Positions 20,698 through 30,416 of a DNA stretch of 64,000 nucleotides are shown here, piece by piece. The DNA lies in assembly GCF_021283305.1 (NCBI RefSeq), contig NZ_JAJSOK010000031.1:1-64000 (forward strand). The letters run 5' to 3'. The DNA is from Pseudonocardia kujensis. Its GTDB lineage: Bacteria; Actinomycetota; Actinomycetes; Mycobacteriales; Pseudonocardiaceae. How positions within the stretch are numbered: the first letter of the stretch is position 1; every line of letters begins with the position of its first letter. Made by a program: the position numbers and the translations under genes. A model generated the notes under the pieces. The model was not told the DNA's origin. It made no database searches and was given only the letters and a program-made list of their open reading frames with translations.

Positions 20698-22506
20698 CTA
20701 CATGTCCAGCACGACGTCGGTGTCGGGCCGGGCGCAGCAGATGAGGACCTCGCCGCCGGCCGGGGGATCGAGCGGATCCGGGGCGTAGGCGACCTCGCCG
20801 GACAGCAGCGGCGTGATGCAGGTGTGGCAGACGCCGGACCGGCAGCTGAAGCGGGTCGGGACGTCGCAGGCCTCGGCGAGCTCGAGCACGCTGCGCAGGC
20901 CGGTGACGAACGGCGTGGAGAGGCCGCTGCGGCTGAAGGTCACCAGCGGCCCGGTCCCCGGTGGGCCGGACGGCTGGTGGGGCGGCCGCCCGGGCCGCCC
21001 CGTCACACCGGGGTTGATCGAGGGCTTCGCCCCGAACAGCTCGGTGTGGATGCGGTCCGGGGCCACGCCGAGCGCGGTGAGTGCACGCTGCACGTCCGTC
21101 ATGAACCCGGCCGGACCGCAGACGTGGGCGGTCGCGTCGGTGGGCAGGTCCAACGCGGCCAGCGCGTCCTTGGTGAGCCGCCCGAGATGGGCGGCAGGCC
21201 CACGGTCCTCCCCCACGACGGGGGCGCTGTAGAAGACGTGTTCGTGCGCGTGGGGCAGCGACGCGAGCAGGGCGTGGGCCTCGCCGGCCAGGGGATGTTC
21301 GTGCGCGCTGCGGGCGCTGTTGAGCCACCAGACCTCGCGTGGGCTGTGCCGGTCGGCGAGCTCGTGCAGCATCGCCAGCACCGGAGTGACCCCGATGCCC
21401 GCCGAGACGAGCAGCACCGGCCCGGTGCCGTCGTCGAGCACGAAGTCCCCGCGAGGCGCGGCCGCCTCGAGCAGCGTCCCCGGCCGCAGTCCCGTGGTCA
21501 GGTAGCCGCTGGCGAGGCCGTGCGGCTCGTGCTTGACGCTGATCCGGTAGGTGCCGGCTCCGGGCGCCGAGGACAGCGAGTAGCTGCGCACCGGGGCAGG
21601 TCGGGCGGCGCCCGGGATGCGCACCGTCAGGTACTGGCCCGGGCGCGGGCGGGGAACCCGGTTCCCGTCCGTGGTCACCAGGTAGAGGGACGAGACCGTG
21701 GCGGTCTCCCGGACGACGTCGGCGACGCGCACCGTCCGGAACCCGGCCCACGCCGGTTCGGCACCGGCAGCGGGCTCCGCAGCCGGTCCGGCCGCGTCGG
21801 TCCCGTCGAGCAGCTCGCGGAAGGAGTCCCGCCAGCCCGGGCTCAGCGCGGGCAGCTGCGTGGCGAGGCGCAGGGTCGCCCGGTCCCGGCCGGGGAGGTA
21901 GAGCAAGGCGTCGGTGTCGGCCACGGTCAACGCGCCGGGACCGGTGCGCGTCCTGACGATCGGGTCGCCGGCCCGGACGTGTCCCTCGGTGAGGACGCGC
22001 ATGTAGAAGCCGGGACGACGGTGGGCGACCAGCAGCGCGGGGAGCTCGGGCTCGGCCAGGCGGATGCCGAGGCGGTAGCAGGTCACCCGCGGTTGGGTGA
22101 CCTCGAACTCGGCCTCGCCGATGCGGTACCGGTCGCCGATGCAGACCTCGTCGTCACCCAGGCCGTCGACGGTGAGGTTCTCCCCGAACCGGCCGTGGCC
22201 CGTCTCGTCCCATCCGAAGTGCCGCTGCCAGTGCGCGTAGGACTCGAGCTGGTACACGAGCACCGCCCGCTGCTCACCGCCGTGCCCGGCGAGGTCGCCC
22301 TGCCCGTCGCCGTCGAGGTCGAGCCGACGGGCCATCACCGGGCCGCTGACCGGTCGTTTCCAGATGCCCGTGTGCACCGTCCGGCCCTTCCAGGACACGT
22401 CCTGCGGCATGCCCACGTTCACGGACACGACGGACGGAAGGGCGGTGGTCTCCGCTGCGGCGGCGGCGGTCCTCCCGCTGTCGAGGCGCGCCTGCAGGTC
22501 GCTCAT
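20698..22506 (-). CDS. MOSC domain / ferredoxin reductase / [2Fe-2S] ferredoxin fusion oxidoreductase
   Basis: 602 residues in three parts. A MOSC domain (~20-200) resembles YiiM: WKGRTVHTGIWKRPVSG, GRFGENLTVDGL and the presumed metal or sulfur-carrying Cys in QPRVTCYRLGIRL. A phthalate-dioxygenase-reductase-like FAD/NAD module (~235-480) has RSYSLSSAPGAGTYRISVKH, GIGVTPVLAMLHEL and HVCGPAGFM. A C-terminal plant-type ferredoxin has Cys-x4-Cys-x2-Cys (FSCRSGVCHTC) and a final Cys in LICCA. It probably feeds NAD(P)H electrons to the MOSC centre, detoxifying N-hydroxylated or sulfur compounds (inference). GGAGGG precedes the ATG. Confidence 0.9.
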   Translation of the reverse strand: MSDLQARLDSGRTAAAAAETTALPSVVSVNVGMPQDVSWKGRTVHTGIWKRPVSGPVMARRLDLDGDGQGDLAGHGGEQRAVLVYQLESYAHWQRHFGWDETGHGRFGENLTVDGLGDDEVCIGDRYRIGEAEFEVTQPRVTCYRLGIRLAEPELPALLVAHRRPGFYMRVLTEGHVRAGDPIVRTRTGPGALTVADTDALLYLPGRDRATLRLATQLPALSPGWRDSFRELLDGTDAAGPAAEPAAGAEPAWAGFRTVRVADVVRETATVSSLYLVTTDGNRVPRPRPGQYLTVRIPGAARPAPVRSYSLSSAPGAGTYRISVKHEPHGLASGYLTTGLRPGTLLEAAAPRGDFVLDDGTGPVLLVSAGIGVTPVLAMLHELADRHSPREVWWLNSARSAHEHPLAGEAHALLASLPHAHEHVFYSAPVVGEDRGPAAHLGRLTKDALAALDLPTDATAHVCGPAGFMTDVQRALTALGVAPDRIHTELFGAKPSINPGVTGRPGRPPHQPSGPPGTGPLVTFSRSGLSTPFVTGLRSVLELAEACDVPTRFSCRSGVCHTCITPLLSGEVAYAPDPLDPPAGGEVLICCARPDTDVVLDM

Positions 22507-22607
22507 GCTCGTCCCTCCTGAGGAACCGACGGGGTGGGGGCACGCCCTGCAGTAAGCCGCCCGGGCGGCGAGGCAAGGTCCGCGGCGCCCGCGCCCGTCA
22601 CGAGACC

Positions 22608-22625
22608 GGTCCGACCGATCGGACC
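22608..22625. promoter_or_regulatory. Perfect 7-bp-arm inverted repeat
   Basis: GGTCCGA-CCGA-TCGGACC, about 100 bases upstream of the MOSC fusion gene and ~120 bases past the end of the SARP gene, both leftward. It could be an operator or a terminator stem. No T-tract follows. Confidence 0.35.
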
Positions 22626-22745
22626 CCGTCGGTCGGCAGGGCGTGCACCTGACCACCGATGGGGTCGATCAAGCGGACCGGCGGCTGGCCGGTGCCCGGG
22701 ACGCTGCGCCGGTCGCGACGCCGGGGTGGTGCGCGCGAAGCGGCG

Positions 22746-25700
22746 CTACACGAGGTCCCGGTAGGCCGCGGCGAGGTCCCGTGCCTCCGCGCGCAGCTCG
22801 TCGCGGTCCAGGCCCGCGTACTCCGCCACCGCCTCGGCGTACGCGGGCCCGGCCACCGCGGTGACCACGGCCCGCGTGGCCGCGCCGGACATCGTCGGCT
22901 GGTACTCCCGCTGGTAGTGGAAGCGCTCGGCGATCGCGACCAGCCAGGCCCCGCGCACCGCTCGTCCCCGTTCCACCTCGACCAGCCCGAGCGCGAGCAG
23001 CACGGTCCCGCACACCGGGTCCGGCGCACCCGCCGCGAGCAGCGCGCCGAGGCCGGCGGGCAGGCCGTCCGCCGTCCCCGCCACCTCGTCGAGCCGGTGG
23101 TGCCGCACATGGGCCACGACCGCCATGGCCCGCAACGACCACGCGTACGGCCACAGCCAGGCGGCGCAGGAGTCGACGTCGAGCACGGTCGTGGCCCGGC
23201 GCCAGCTCGCCAGCCCGGCGTCGACCTCACCCTTCGCCAGCGCGAGCTCCGCCCGGGCGACCAGGTCGAACGTCACCGCGTCCGGGGTGTCGGCGGACGG
23301 CCCGGCCCCCGCAAGGGCACGTTCGGCCGCACCGGTCGCGCCGAGACCGAGATGGGCGACGACCGTCCCGAGCCGCACGTTGATCGGGTCGCCGAAGACG
23401 CCGAGCTCGGCCACCGCCCTGCCCGCCGCCCCGAACTGGACGAGCGCCTCGTCGTGCCGTTCGAGCTGCAGGCTCAGCTCGGCCAGGCGCCCGTACACGA
23501 ACATGTGGAGCCACGGCATGCGCGCGGGTATCCGGGCCGGCATCTCCCGGGCCGCCGCGCGGGCGCCCGCGAGATCGCCCTGCACCTCCCGGACGTAGCC
23601 GACCACCCCGAGCGCGACCGCCGCGACCAACGGGCGGGGGTCGCGGCACAGCTCGTCGAGCGCCTCCACGTCCGGCAGCACGGTGACGACCCGGGCGATC
23701 GCCCCGATCGCCTCGTCGGTACGGCCCGGCGGGATCCGGCGCAGGACGGCGAGGGGACGGACCGCGGTCGCGGGATCCACGACCAGGCACAGCGTCGCGT
23801 ACTGGACGACGGCCTGCCGCAGCGCCGCGAGACCGGCGTCGTCGGCGGGCCGGTACCGCGCCAGCGCGGGGAGGCAGTCCACCCCGGTCGCGAGCAGGCG
23901 TTGCGTCCCGGACTCGACGGTCCACAACGCCCCCAGCGCCGCGAGCACGGCCGCCAGGGTGCCCCGGTCGCCGAGCGCCCGGGCGAGCCGGAGCACGTGC
24001 AGCAGGTTCTCCTGCTCTGCCCGGATCAGGTGGAGGGCGGGCGCCGGCTCCGCACCGAACGGCTGCGCGTGCACGGCCAGCGAGGTGCGCCTCCCCCACT
24101 CCAGCACCCGTCCGGTGACGAGGGCGTCCTCACCCGCCTCGGCCCGCCGGGCCGCGCAGAACTCGCGGACGGTCTCCAGCATGCGGAACCGGCCGGTGGC
24201 GTCGGGCGGGCGCAGCAACGACTGGTCGACCAGCGTCTCCAGCAGGTCGATCCGATCGCCGCCGAGAAGACCCGTCGCGGTGTCGCCCGTGAAGCCGCCG
24301 GGCAGCGCGGCGAGCGTGCGCAGGGCGGTGCGCGCCTCGTCGTCGAGCAGGTTCCAGCTCCACGCGACGACCGCCTCCAGGGTCCGGTGCCGCTCCGGGC
24401 GGTCCCGCCCCGCGCCGCGCAGCAGCGCGAACCGGTCGTCGAGCCTGCGCAGGATCTCCCCGACCGGCAGGACCCGCACCCGCGCGGCCGCCAGCTCGAC
24501 GGCCAGGGGCAGCCCGTCCAGCCGGGCGCAGAGCGCCGCGACCTCCGTCGGCGGCAGGGCGACATCGGGACGGGCCGCCCGCGCCCGTTCGAGGAACAGC
24601 GCCACGGTGACCGCGGGGTCGAGCTGCGGGAGCGGGTAGACCGACTCGGACGCGAGGTTCAGCGGCGCCCTGCTGGTCACCAGCACCCGCAGGTCCCGGG
24701 CGCGGGCGACCAGGGCGTGCACCAGGTCCGCCGCGGCGTCGAGCACGTGCTCGCAGTTGTCCAGCACCAGCAGGGCCGGCCCGGACCCCAGCGCCTCGGC
24801 CACCGCGCTCGTGGGGTCCGGCGCGGCAACCGCCAGCGGGCCGCCCGCCCGGACGGCGTCGGCCACCTCCGCGGCGACGTCGGCTCCCGACCGAACCCCC
24901 GCGAGCGACACCACCTGCACGGTCCGCGTGTCGGTCCGCGCCGCCACGGCGTGCGCGAGGCGGGTCTTGCCGAGCCCGCCCGGGCCGAGCACCGTCACCA
25001 CCCGGGAGGTGTGCAGCAGGGCGAGCACCGCCGCGACGTCGCCGTCGCGCCCGAGCAACGCGTTCGGCTCGGCGGCGATCCCCCGGCGGCGGGCCGGCGC
25101 GGACTCCGCCAGCAACGCCGCCTGCTGCGCCCGCAGCGCGGCCCCGGGATCCGTGCCCAGCTCGTCCGCGAGCACCCGGCGATAGGACTCGTAGCGCGCC
25201 AGCGCCGCACCCGGACCGCGCACCGTGCCCTCGCTGCGCAGCAGTTCGAGGAGGACCTCCTCGTCCTCGGGGGCGGCGCCCACGAGCTCCTCGAGCGGCT
25301 CGAGGGCCTCGCCGGCCCGGCCGAGCCGGGACAACGCCAGCGCCCGCCGCCGTCGCAGCCCGGCCACCGTCCGCCGGCGTTCCTCGCGCAGCGCCCCGAG
25401 CGGGCCGCTGTCCGAAGGGTCGCCACTGCCCGACCACAGCGCCAGGCCCGCGTCCACGGCGGCCAGCATCGCCGCCGGATCCGGCGCCCGGTCGGCCTCG
25501 GCGGCGTGCAGCCGCAACGCCTCCGCGTCCACGTCCACGGGGTTCAACGCCAGGCGATAGCCCGTCGGGGTCGTCGCGACGAGCCCCGGCCCGACCCGGG
25601 CACGGACCCGGGACACGACGACCTGCAGCGCCTTGGCCGGGTCGGCGGGCGGCACCTCGGGCCACAGCTCGGCGACCAGCCGCCCGGTCGAGCACCCCGC

Positions 25701-25802
25701 CGCCAGGTCCGCGGCCAGGGCCGCGAGGAGGGCCCCGGCCCGCACCCCCGGCACCGCGACACCGTCCACGGCGACCCGCGGGAGCAAGGTCAGCCGAGGC
25801 AC
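22746..25802 (-). CDS. SARP/AfsR-type regulator with BTAD and NB-ARC-like ATPase
   Basis: 1018 residues. A shortened OmpR-like winged helix comes first (LVAELWPEVPPADPAKALQV, VVSRVRARVG), then a BTAD domain (~95-240; LRREERR-like segment, YRRVLADELGTDPGAALRAQ). The ATPase follows, with Walker A VTVLGPGGLGKTRLAHAVA and Walker B ALLVLDNCEHVLDAA, then helical repeats to the C-terminus. SARP/AfsR proteins activate secondary-metabolite or stress genes, but no biosynthetic cluster lies next door. The start is GTG at 25802. It is divergent from the lipoprotein gene across 305 bases. Confidence 0.9.
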   Translation of the reverse strand: MPRLTLLPRVAVDGVAVPGVRAGALLAALAADLAAGCSTGRLVAELWPEVPPADPAKALQVVVSRVRARVGPGLVATTPTGYRLALNPVDVDAEALRLHAAEADRAPDPAAMLAAVDAGLALWSGSGDPSDSGPLGALREERRRTVAGLRRRRALALSRLGRAGEALEPLEELVGAAPEDEEVLLELLRSEGTVRGPGAALARYESYRRVLADELGTDPGAALRAQQAALLAESAPARRRGIAAEPNALLGRDGDVAAVLALLHTSRVVTVLGPGGLGKTRLAHAVAARTDTRTVQVVSLAGVRSGADVAAEVADAVRAGGPLAVAAPDPTSAVAEALGSGPALLVLDNCEHVLDAAADLVHALVARARDLRVLVTSRAPLNLASESVYPLPQLDPAVTVALFLERARAARPDVALPPTEVAALCARLDGLPLAVELAAARVRVLPVGEILRRLDDRFALLRGAGRDRPERHRTLEAVVAWSWNLLDDEARTALRTLAALPGGFTGDTATGLLGGDRIDLLETLVDQSLLRPPDATGRFRMLETVREFCAARRAEAGEDALVTGRVLEWGRRTSLAVHAQPFGAEPAPALHLIRAEQENLLHVLRLARALGDRGTLAAVLAALGALWTVESGTQRLLATGVDCLPALARYRPADDAGLAALRQAVVQYATLCLVVDPATAVRPLAVLRRIPPGRTDEAIGAIARVVTVLPDVEALDELCRDPRPLVAAVALGVVGYVREVQGDLAGARAAAREMPARIPARMPWLHMFVYGRLAELSLQLERHDEALVQFGAAGRAVAELGVFGDPINVRLGTVVAHLGLGATGAAERALAGAGPSADTPDAVTFDLVARAELALAKGEVDAGLASWRRATTVLDVDSCAAWLWPYAWSLRAMAVVAHVRHHRLDEVAGTADGLPAGLGALLAAGAPDPVCGTVLLALGLVEVERGRAVRGAWLVAIAERFHYQREYQPTMSGAATRAVVTAVAGPAYAEAVAEYAGLDRDELRAEARDLAAAYRDLV

Positions 25803-26107
25803 CTGCCCACCGTAGCGAGCTCTTCCCGTCCCCGATCTGCGACCGGCCCGCGCGGATCAGGGCGAGGAACGACGCGGGCGACGTCCTCCACCGCAACGTC
25901 GACATCACGCCCGCCTGACCCGGACGGGCCGTCTCCTCGACGGCCCGCCGCTCCGACGACGGGGGCCGAGCGGCGCCGGTCGACCAGGGTCGCCCGGGCG
26001 ACACTCGTGCTCGCCCCGTTCACCCTCCGCGGGTGGCGCCCGGGTCTCGGACGACCGGCTTGTATCGGCCCCGGCGTCCACAGGCCACGGGGCGGGGAGG
26101 CGGCAGG
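25803..26107. other. Divergent intergenic region
   Basis: 305 bases between the SARP gene and the lipoprotein gene. No promoter hexamers stand out and no gene is supported. A short plus-strand frame ending DVLHRNVDITPA near 25917 looks protein-like but lacks a start. Confidence 0.4.
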
Positions 26108-26626
26108 GTGCACACGAACCGAGGGGTGCGCGCGGTCGCGGCAGGGCTCTTCGCGGCCGCGGTCGCGGCCGGCTGCGCCTCGACGCCGCCTGCGCCGCCG
26201 TCGCCGTCCCCGGCGCCCCCGGCGCCTCCGTCCACCACGGCGCCGCCGTCGACCGCCTACTCACCGCAGTTGTGTGCGGCGGCGACGCAGTTCCAGACCG
26301 CTGCGAACGCGCTCGTGCAGCTCGACGCCACCAAGGTCGGGACCGACGGCGTCAAGACAGCCCTGCAGAACCTCGCCGACGCCGGCCGGAACCTGGCGGC
26401 GGCGGCGAAGACGCAGTTCGCCCCGCAGGTCGCGGCGCTGGAGCAGGCACTCGGTTCCCTGCAGACCACGATCTCGCAGCTGAGCGACCAGGCCGATCTC
26501 TCGGCCAGACTCGGCGCCCTCGCCTCGTCGGTGGCACAGGTCGAGGCCGCGGCGACACCCATCGTCGACAGTGTCCGGACCGGGTGCACCGGTGTGCCGC
26601 CGGTCTCGATCCCGCCGACCTCCTGA
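26108..26626 (+). CDS. Putative exported lipoprotein, function unknown
   Basis: 172 residues from GTG at 26108. The signal peptide has basic residues then AVAAGLFAAAVAAG ending in lipobox Cys23. A Pro/Ser/Thr-rich linker follows, then an all-helical Ala/Gln-rich domain (ATQFQTAANALVQLDATKVG ... LGALASSVAQVEAAATPIV) with a Cys near each end (LCAAA, TGCTG) that could form a disulfide. It is probably anchored on the outer face of the membrane. GGGGAGG upstream supports the start. I do not recognise the family. Confidence 0.78.
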   Translation: MHTNRGVRAVAAGLFAAAVAAGCASTPPAPPSPSPAPPAPPSTTAPPSTAYSPQLCAAATQFQTAANALVQLDATKVGTDGVKTALQNLADAGRNLAAAAKTQFAPQVAALEQALGSLQTTISQLSDQADLSARLGALASSVAQVEAAATPIVDSVRTGCTGVPPVSIPPTS

Positions 26627-26731
26627 CGTGCGCATCGCTCACCTGCCCGAGGTGAGGTGACGGAACATCCGGATCGCGACGATTCCGGTGCCGGGCACAC
26701 GGGGGTCCGGCGTCGGATCGGAGGATTGGCC

Positions 26732-29470
26732 ATGCGGACCGACCTTCCGGAGAGCAGGGAGACCGACCGGGGCGACGACTGGTACGCCCGGACGCCGGCC
26801 GCGGTCGCGGAGGCGCTGGGCGTCGACCCCGGCCGGGGGCTGACGGCGGAGGCGGCCGCGGACCGGCTGCGGATCCACGGGCCGAACGCGTTGCCCGAGG
26901 AGAAGCCGAAGCCGGGCTGGCTGCGGTTCCTCGAGGAGTACCGCAGCTACATGCAGATCATCCTGCTCGCCGCCGCCGTGGTGTCGTTGGTCGTGGCCGA
27001 GTGGGGCACCGCGGTGCTCCTGGTCGTGCTGACCGTGCTCAACGCCGTGATCGGGCTGCGGCAGAAGGGCAAGGCCGAGAGCGCGATGAACGCGCTGCGG
27101 TCGATGATGAAGGCCACGGCCCGGGTCCGCCGCGACGGCACCACCAGGGAGATCCCCGCCCAGGACGTGGTGACCGGCGACGTCGTGCTGATCTCCGCCG
27201 GCGACCAGGTACCTGCCGACGGGCGCATCGTCGCCGCGAGCGCCCTGCAGATCGACGAGTCGGCGCTGACCGGCGAGAGCACCCCGGCGTCGAAGGAGCC
27301 CACCACCCTGGCCGGCCGGGCCCTGGGGCCCGGTGACCAGGTGAACATGGCGTTCATGAACACCCCGGTCACGCACGGCAGCGGGACGATGATCGTCACC
27401 GGCACCGGGGCGCGGACCGAGCTGGGCCGGATCTCGGCGATGCTCGCCGCGACGGCCGAGGAGAAGTCACCGCTGACCCGCGAGCTCGACCGACTCACGT
27501 TGTGGATCGCCGGTGCGGCGGGCCTGACGATGATCGTGATGTTCGTCCTCGGCCGCGCCCGCGGCGACGCCTGGGACGCGCTGTTCATCAGCGCGGTCGC
27601 GCTGGCGATCGCGGCGATCCCCGAGGCCCTGCCGACGGTCACCCAGTGGATCCTCTCGGTCGGCGGGGTCGACCTGGCCAAGCGCAACGCCATCGTCAAG
27701 GAGCTGCCCGCGGTCGAGACCCTCGCCTTCACCTCGGCGATCAACTCGGACAAGACCGGGACGCTGACGAGGAACCAGATGACCGCCGTCGAGGTCGTCG
27801 ACGCCGGCGACCGGTACACCGTCTCCGGCAGCGGCTACGAGCTGGAGGGGAAGGTCCACCACGCGGCCGGGCGATCGGCGTCGATCGAGCCGGCGATCCT
27901 GCCCTACGTCCTCGCGAGCGACGCCCACCTCGTCGACGGCCGGGTCGTCGGCGACCCCACCGAGGGGGCGCTGCTCGTCCTGGGGCACAAGGCCGGCCTC
28001 GACATCGACGCGACCCGCGCGGCGCTGCCCCGGCTGGCCACGCTGCCGTTCGACCCCACCTACAAGATGATGGCCACCTTCCACACGGCCACGGACGCGG
28101 CCGGAAGACCGGTGGTGCGCTGCTTCGTCAAGGGCGCGGCCCCCGCGGTGATGGACCACGCCGCCTCCGCGCTTTCGGCCGGCGGGCCCGTCCGGTGGGA
28201 CGCCGAGCTGAAGGCGCGGGCGACCGAGCACATGGTGCGCATGGAGCGCGCGGGCATGCGGGTGATGGCGGCCGCGGTGCGCGACCTCGACCCGGCCGTG
28301 TTCGACCCGGGGGGCGACCTGCTCGGCTACGTCACCGACCTCGAGGTGACGAGCCTGGTCGGGATGGTCGACCCGCCCCGGGCGGAGTCGAAGCAGGCCG
28401 TGGCCGAGGCGCAGGCGGCCAACATCCGCGTCCGGATGGTGACCGGCGACGACGTCACCACCGGCGCCGCGATCGCCGCGCAGCTCGGCATCACCGGCAC
28501 CGCCATCCTCGGCGCCGACTTTGCCGCACTACCGGAGGACGTGCGGCTGGCCAGGATCGACGAGATCGGCGTGGTCGGCCGGGTCGCCCCGGAGCACAAG
28601 GTGCTGCTGGTCGACACGCTGAAGAAGAAGGGCGACGTCGTCGCGATGACCGGCGACGGCGTCAACGATGCCCCGGCCATCAAGGCCGCCGACATCGGCA
28701 TCGCCATGGGCTCGGGCACCGACGTCGCGCAGAACGCCGGCCGCATGATCCTCTCCGACGACAACTTCGCGACCATCGTCTTCGCCGTCGAGCAGGGCCG
28801 GAAGATCTACGACAACCTGACGAAGTACATCCGCTTCGTCCTGCTCCTGCTCGTGGTGTTCGTCCTCACCTTCCTCGGTGCCAGCCTGTTCGACATCGCC
28901 GCGGGCGAGCCGTTCACCCCCGCCCAGGTGCTGTGGATCCACTTCTTCGTCAACGCGGCCTTCGGTTTCGCCCTCGGGTTCGACCGCGAGACGCCGGGCC
29001 TGATGCGGCTGCGGCCACGCCCGCGCGGGGAGTCCGTGCTGACGACCGGGCTGATGGTCACCGTCGGTCTCGCCGGACTGTTCATGAGCATCGCGCTGCT
29101 GAGCCTGATCGTCCTCGGCGAGCAGGCGTTCGGCGATCTGCGGATCGGGCAGTCCATCGCGTTCACCTCGTTCGCCCTCTGCCTGGTCGTCGCCGCCTTC
29201 GAGTGCCGCAGCGCCACCGCGACCGTGTTCACGCTCGACACCTTCGACAGCAAGCAGATGAACCGTGCGGCGGTCGTGGAGATCGTGCTCGCCGTCCTGG
29301 TCACGCAGACCGACGTCTTCAACCGGCTGCTGAACACCGTCGACATCACCGCCGTGCAGTTCCTCTGGGCGGCCGTGCCCCCGATCGGGCTGCTGCTCCT
29401 GTGGGAGGCGGGCAAGCTGGTCGGGCGGCGGGTGAGCCACGTACCCGGCCCGGCCGCCGGCGTGGCGTGA
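26732..29470 (+). CDS. P-type cation-transporting ATPase
   Basis: 912 residues with a complete P-type core: actuator TGES (ESALTGESTPASKEP), phosphorylation Asp in NSDKTGTLTRNQMT, N-domain CFVKGAAPAVM, and hinge MTGDGVNDAPAIKAADIGI. Ten hydrophobic segments are expected. The M4 motif is IPEALP instead of IPEGLP, and M6 reads HFFVNAAFGFALGF where Ca2+/Na+ pumps have an NxxTD signature, so ion specificity is uncertain. GGAGGA fixes ATG at 26732; GTG at 26657 is less likely. Co-directional with PPK2 26 bases downstream and near universal stress genes, a grouping like the CtpF-USP pairing of mycobacterial dormancy regulons. Confidence 0.93.
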   Translation: MRTDLPESRETDRGDDWYARTPAAVAEALGVDPGRGLTAEAAADRLRIHGPNALPEEKPKPGWLRFLEEYRSYMQIILLAAAVVSLVVAEWGTAVLLVVLTVLNAVIGLRQKGKAESAMNALRSMMKATARVRRDGTTREIPAQDVVTGDVVLISAGDQVPADGRIVAASALQIDESALTGESTPASKEPTTLAGRALGPGDQVNMAFMNTPVTHGSGTMIVTGTGARTELGRISAMLAATAEEKSPLTRELDRLTLWIAGAAGLTMIVMFVLGRARGDAWDALFISAVALAIAAIPEALPTVTQWILSVGGVDLAKRNAIVKELPAVETLAFTSAINSDKTGTLTRNQMTAVEVVDAGDRYTVSGSGYELEGKVHHAAGRSASIEPAILPYVLASDAHLVDGRVVGDPTEGALLVLGHKAGLDIDATRAALPRLATLPFDPTYKMMATFHTATDAAGRPVVRCFVKGAAPAVMDHAASALSAGGPVRWDAELKARATEHMVRMERAGMRVMAAAVRDLDPAVFDPGGDLLGYVTDLEVTSLVGMVDPPRAESKQAVAEAQAANIRVRMVTGDDVTTGAAIAAQLGITGTAILGADFAALPEDVRLARIDEIGVVGRVAPEHKVLLVDTLKKKGDVVAMTGDGVNDAPAIKAADIGIAMGSGTDVAQNAGRMILSDDNFATIVFAVEQGRKIYDNLTKYIRFVLLLLVVFVLTFLGASLFDIAAGEPFTPAQVLWIHFFVNAAFGFALGFDRETPGLMRLRPRPRGESVLTTGLMVTVGLAGLFMSIALLSLIVLGEQAFGDLRIGQSIAFTSFALCLVVAAFECRSATATVFTLDTFDSKQMNRAAVVEIVLAVLVTQTDVFNRLLNTVDITAVQFLWAAVPPIGLLLLWEAGKLVGRRVSHVPGPAAGVA

Positions 29471-29495
29471 TCACGCGGGCCGGCGAGGAGCAGCC

Positions 29496-30371
29496 ATGGG
29501 CAAGCACAAGAAGCACGACAAGCACGCGCCGCAGGGTTCGCGCGACGGCGCCGTGGCGGTGCTGCCGGACCAGGCACCCACCACCATCGGTCCGCCGCCG
29601 CGGATGAAGCAGAAGCAGTACCAGCGGGAGCTGCGCCGCCTGCACGGCGAGCTCGTCGCCCTGCAGGAGTGGGTCAAGGCCACCGACGCGAAGGTCTGCG
29701 TGGTCTTCGAAGGCCGCGACACCGCCGGCAAGGGCGGCACGATCAAGGCCATCACCGAACGGGTCAGCCCGCGGGTGTTCCGCGTCGTCGCGCTCCCGGC
29801 TCCGACCGAGCGTGAGAAGTCGCAGATGTACATCCAGCGCTACATCCCCCACTTCCCCGCCGCCCGCGAGGTCGTGATCTTCGACCGAAGCTGGTACAAC
29901 CGCGCCGGCGTGGAGCGCGTGATGGGCTTCTGCACCGAGGAGGAGACGACCCGCTTCCTGGAACAGGCACCCGCCGTCGAGCACGCGATGGTCGACTCCG
30001 GGATCGTCCTCGTCAAGTACTGGCTCGAGGTCAGTAGCGACGAGCAGACCCGCCGCCTCGAGAGCCGCATCGACGACCCGCGCAAGATCTGGAAGCTGTC
30101 CGAGCTCGACCTCGAGTCCTACACCCGGTGGGCCGACTACTCCCGCGCCCGCGACGCCATGATCACCGCCACCGACACCGCCTGGGCCCCGTGGTGGGTC
30201 GCCCACTCCGACGACAAGAAGCGTGCCCGGCTCAACATCATCACCCACCTGCTCGGCCAGGTGCCCTACGAGCACCTCCACCGGAAGAAGGTCACCCTGC
30301 CCCGCCGGGACGTCCCGGAGGAGTCCGCTGCACCGGCCCTGCCGTACCGGTACATCCCGACCCCCTTCTGA
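29496..30371 (+). CDS. ppk2: Polyphosphate kinase 2
   Basis: 291 residues. A Lys/His-rich N-terminus precedes the PPK2 domain: Walker A EGRDTAGKGGTIKAIT, Walker B VIFDRSWYNRAGVERVMGFC, and lid-region IDDPRKIWKLSELDLES. It transfers phosphate between polyphosphate and nucleoside mono- or diphosphates in the cytoplasm, often making GTP or ATP from polyphosphate. It lies 26 bases after the P-type ATPase with its own GAGGAG, so it is probably co-transcribed. Confidence 0.93.
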   Translation: MGKHKKHDKHAPQGSRDGAVAVLPDQAPTTIGPPPRMKQKQYQRELRRLHGELVALQEWVKATDAKVCVVFEGRDTAGKGGTIKAITERVSPRVFRVVALPAPTEREKSQMYIQRYIPHFPAAREVVIFDRSWYNRAGVERVMGFCTEEETTRFLEQAPAVEHAMVDSGIVLVKYWLEVSSDEQTRRLESRIDDPRKIWKLSELDLESYTRWADYSRARDAMITATDTAWAPWWVAHSDDKKRARLNIITHLLGQVPYEHLHRKKVTLPRRDVPEESAAPALPYRYIPTPF

Positions 30372-30377
30372 CCCGCG

Positions 30378-30387
30378 GTCCGCGGAC
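30378..30387. terminator. Possible bidirectional terminator stem
   Basis: GTCCGCGGAC palindrome in the 45-base gap between the convergent ppk2 and universal-stress genes. No T-run follows, so only position and symmetry support it. Confidence 0.25.
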
Positions 30388-30416
30388 GACCCCCCGGCCG
30401 TTTCGTTCCTGCCCGG

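Noticed and set aside
22659..26483. 1274-codon plus-strand frame opposite the SARP regulator
   Set aside because: The minus strand has clear BTAD and ATPase motifs; the plus frame is Arg/Pro/Gly-rich without any domain.
26627..26731. DosR-type box upstream of the P-type ATPase
   Set aside because: No GGGAC...GTCCC-like palindrome is present in this interval or before the universal stress genes.
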